NCBI GenBank assembly: GCA_964230195.1
Contig: CAXRGH010000156.1
Coordinates: 1-6,907, forward strand
Origin: CAXRGH01 sp964230195
GTDB taxonomy: Bacteria; Pseudomonadota; Gammaproteobacteria; Enterobacterales; Alteromonadaceae
Length of the DNA: 6,907 nucleotides
Reading direction: 5' to 3'
The notes under the pieces were generated by a model. That model made no database searches and was not told the DNA's origin. It saw nothing but the letters and a program-made list of their open reading frames with translations. Position numbers and translations under genes: made by a program. Of the stretch, positions 6,080 to 6,907 are shown piece by piece (position 1 is the stretch's first letter; each line of letters begins with the position of its first letter).

Positions 6080-6624
6080 TGAAGACTTTGTACGGAGACA
6101 TTGAGGAATCATTAGTTGAGAAATTTCGCGCTATAAAACTATTCGCGTGTGATGTTGACGGTGTATTTTCAGATGGTCAAATTTACATGGGAAATCAGGG
6201 TGAAGAGCTTAAAGCCTTTAACACAAAAGACGGCTACGGTATCAAAGCAATTCAAAAACTGGGGATTGCGGTTGCCATTATTACTGGCAGGAAGTCTCAG
6301 ATTGTAGAGCAACGTATGCGCTCTCTTGGAGTGGAGCATATTATCCAAGGCGAGGAAGATAAAGAAACTGCGATTCTGTCTTTAATGACGGATCTAGGAC
6401 TCAGTAAAGCCCAAGTTGCCTCCATTGGTGACGATATGCCTGACGTAGGAATGTTCAAGCACTCTTCAATAGCGATAGCACCACAAGATGCCCACCCTTA
6501 CGTGATACAGCAGAGTCAGTACAAGACGTCATTAGGCGGTGGTAAAGGCGCAGTGCGTGAGGTTTGCGACATTATTCTCCAAATTCATGATCAACATACA
6601 GAGATTAAGAGTTCGAGTGTATGA
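6079..6624 (+). CDS. kdsC: 3-deoxy-D-manno-octulosonate 8-phosphate phosphatase KdsC
   Basis: KdsC removes phosphate from Kdo-8-phosphate to give free Kdo, the third step of the Kdo pathway (after KdsD and KdsA, before KdsB). It is a small HAD-superfamily phosphatase without a cap, acting as a tetramer in related species. The 181 residues (E. coli 188) show all HAD motifs: DVDGVFSDG with the nucleophile Asp25 and acid Asp27, Thr69 in AIITGRKS, Lys95 in EEDKETA, and the Mg2+-binding GDDMPD with Asp118, Asp119 and Asp122. The family segments IYMGNQGEELKAFNTKDGYG and GGGKGAVREVCD near the C-terminus are also present. The ATG lies in TAATG with the kdsD stop and has AGGAG seven bases upstream inside kdsD. 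Its TGA overlaps the lptC start (ATGA), so kdsD-kdsC-lptC are probably translated in series. Confidence 0.97.
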   Translation: MKTLYGDIEESLVEKFRAIKLFACDVDGVFSDGQIYMGNQGEELKAFNTKDGYGIKAIQKLGIAVAIITGRKSQIVEQRMRSLGVEHIIQGEEDKETAILSLMTDLGLSKAQVASIGDDMPDVGMFKHSSIAIAPQDAHPYVIQQSQYKTSLGGGKGAVREVCDIILQIHDQHTEIKSSSV

Positions 6625-6907
6625 ACCGTTTAACGTTTGCCATTGTTGCCGTCTTTTTAGTGATAGGTTCAATCACACTACTCAACATGCGAAACGAGGA
6701 AACTCCTGCGGAAACTTTGGCAGAGGTCACAAACAAAGAACCCGACTATTCAATTCAGGGTATCAACAGCACTCTATTTGATAAACGTGGTAACATTGCT
6801 TACCAAGTATTGGCGGAATCTCTCTCCCATTACAATAACGAACAAACAACCCTGTTTGACAGTCCTAGATACACTTTTTACGTTGCAAAAAGCCAACCTT
6901 GGGTAGT
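6621..6907 (+). CDS. lptC: LPS export protein LptC, N-terminal part (runs off the window)
   Basis: LptC is the bitopic inner-membrane protein that receives LPS from the LptB2FG extractor and passes it to the periplasmic LptA bridge. The 95 complete codons begin MNRLTFAIVAVFLV. A single membrane helix (about residues 5-23) is followed by a periplasmic region that starts the beta-jellyroll, with the LptC-like pattern of INSTLFDKRGNIAYQVLAESLSHY and then a TTLFDSPRY strand (compare E. coli TLVYNPEGALSYRLIAQHVEYY). E. coli LptC has 191 residues, so about half is present. The start was chosen from the ATGA overlap with the kdsC stop and the match of the membrane helix to the family. lptA and lptB would be expected next, outside the window. 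Confidence 0.93.
   Translation, partial: MNRLTFAIVAVFLVIGSITLLNMRNEETPAETLAEVTNKEPDYSIQGINSTLFDKRGNIAYQVLAESLSHYNNEQTTLFDSPRYTFYVAKSQPWV

Noticed and set aside
6539..6781. An 80-codon plus-strand frame spanning the kdsC/lptC junction
   Set aside because: It overlaps both genes in another frame and has no family resemblance, whereas the lptC frame starting at 6621 is clearly supported.

Overview
The window comes from a Gram-negative gammaproteobacterium. It carries the conserved locus in which two cell-envelope operons point away from each other: mlaFEDC-ibaG-murA on the minus strand and yrbG-kdsD-kdsC-lptC on the plus strand. The gene order and protein lengths match the Escherichia coli yrb/mla/kds/lpt region closely. 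The somewhat AT-rich sequence and protein wording suggest a marine Alteromonadales- or Vibrio-like organism, but that placement is an inference.

Layout: positions 1-31 are not genomic; they match an Illumina TruSeq adapter, so the window begins at a raw contig end. Positions 32-501 hold the first 156 codons of murA (minus), cut off by that end. ibaG (BolA family) follows at 514-762. Positions 763-1019 hold no recognisable gene; this is the slot where mlaB (a STAS-domain protein) lies in E. coli, and it contains a hairpin followed by a U-run that could be a terminator. mlaC, mlaD, mlaE and mlaF occupy 1020-3705 with gaps of 5 nt or less, or 4-nt overlaps. Positions 3706-4136 are the divergent intergenic region, with a fair promoter for mlaF and several short palindromes. 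yrbG, kdsD, kdsC and the first 95 codons of lptC fill 4137-6907, also tightly coupled; the window ends inside lptC.

How the genes work together: MlaF (ATPase), MlaE (permease), MlaD (MCE ring) and MlaC (periplasmic carrier) form the Mla phospholipid transport path that keeps the outer membrane asymmetric. KdsD and KdsC make Kdo, the sugar of the LPS inner core, and LptC is part of the LPS export bridge. MurA performs the first committed step of peptidoglycan synthesis. YrbG is a predicted cation/Ca2+ exchanger, and IbaG is a BolA-like protein. The locus therefore groups phospholipid, LPS and murein functions.

The main departures from the textbook locus are the missing mlaB between mlaC and ibaG, a TTG start codon for mlaF, and adapter contamination at the left end. 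I see no mobile element, CRISPR array, tRNA, rRNA or undescribed multi-gene system.
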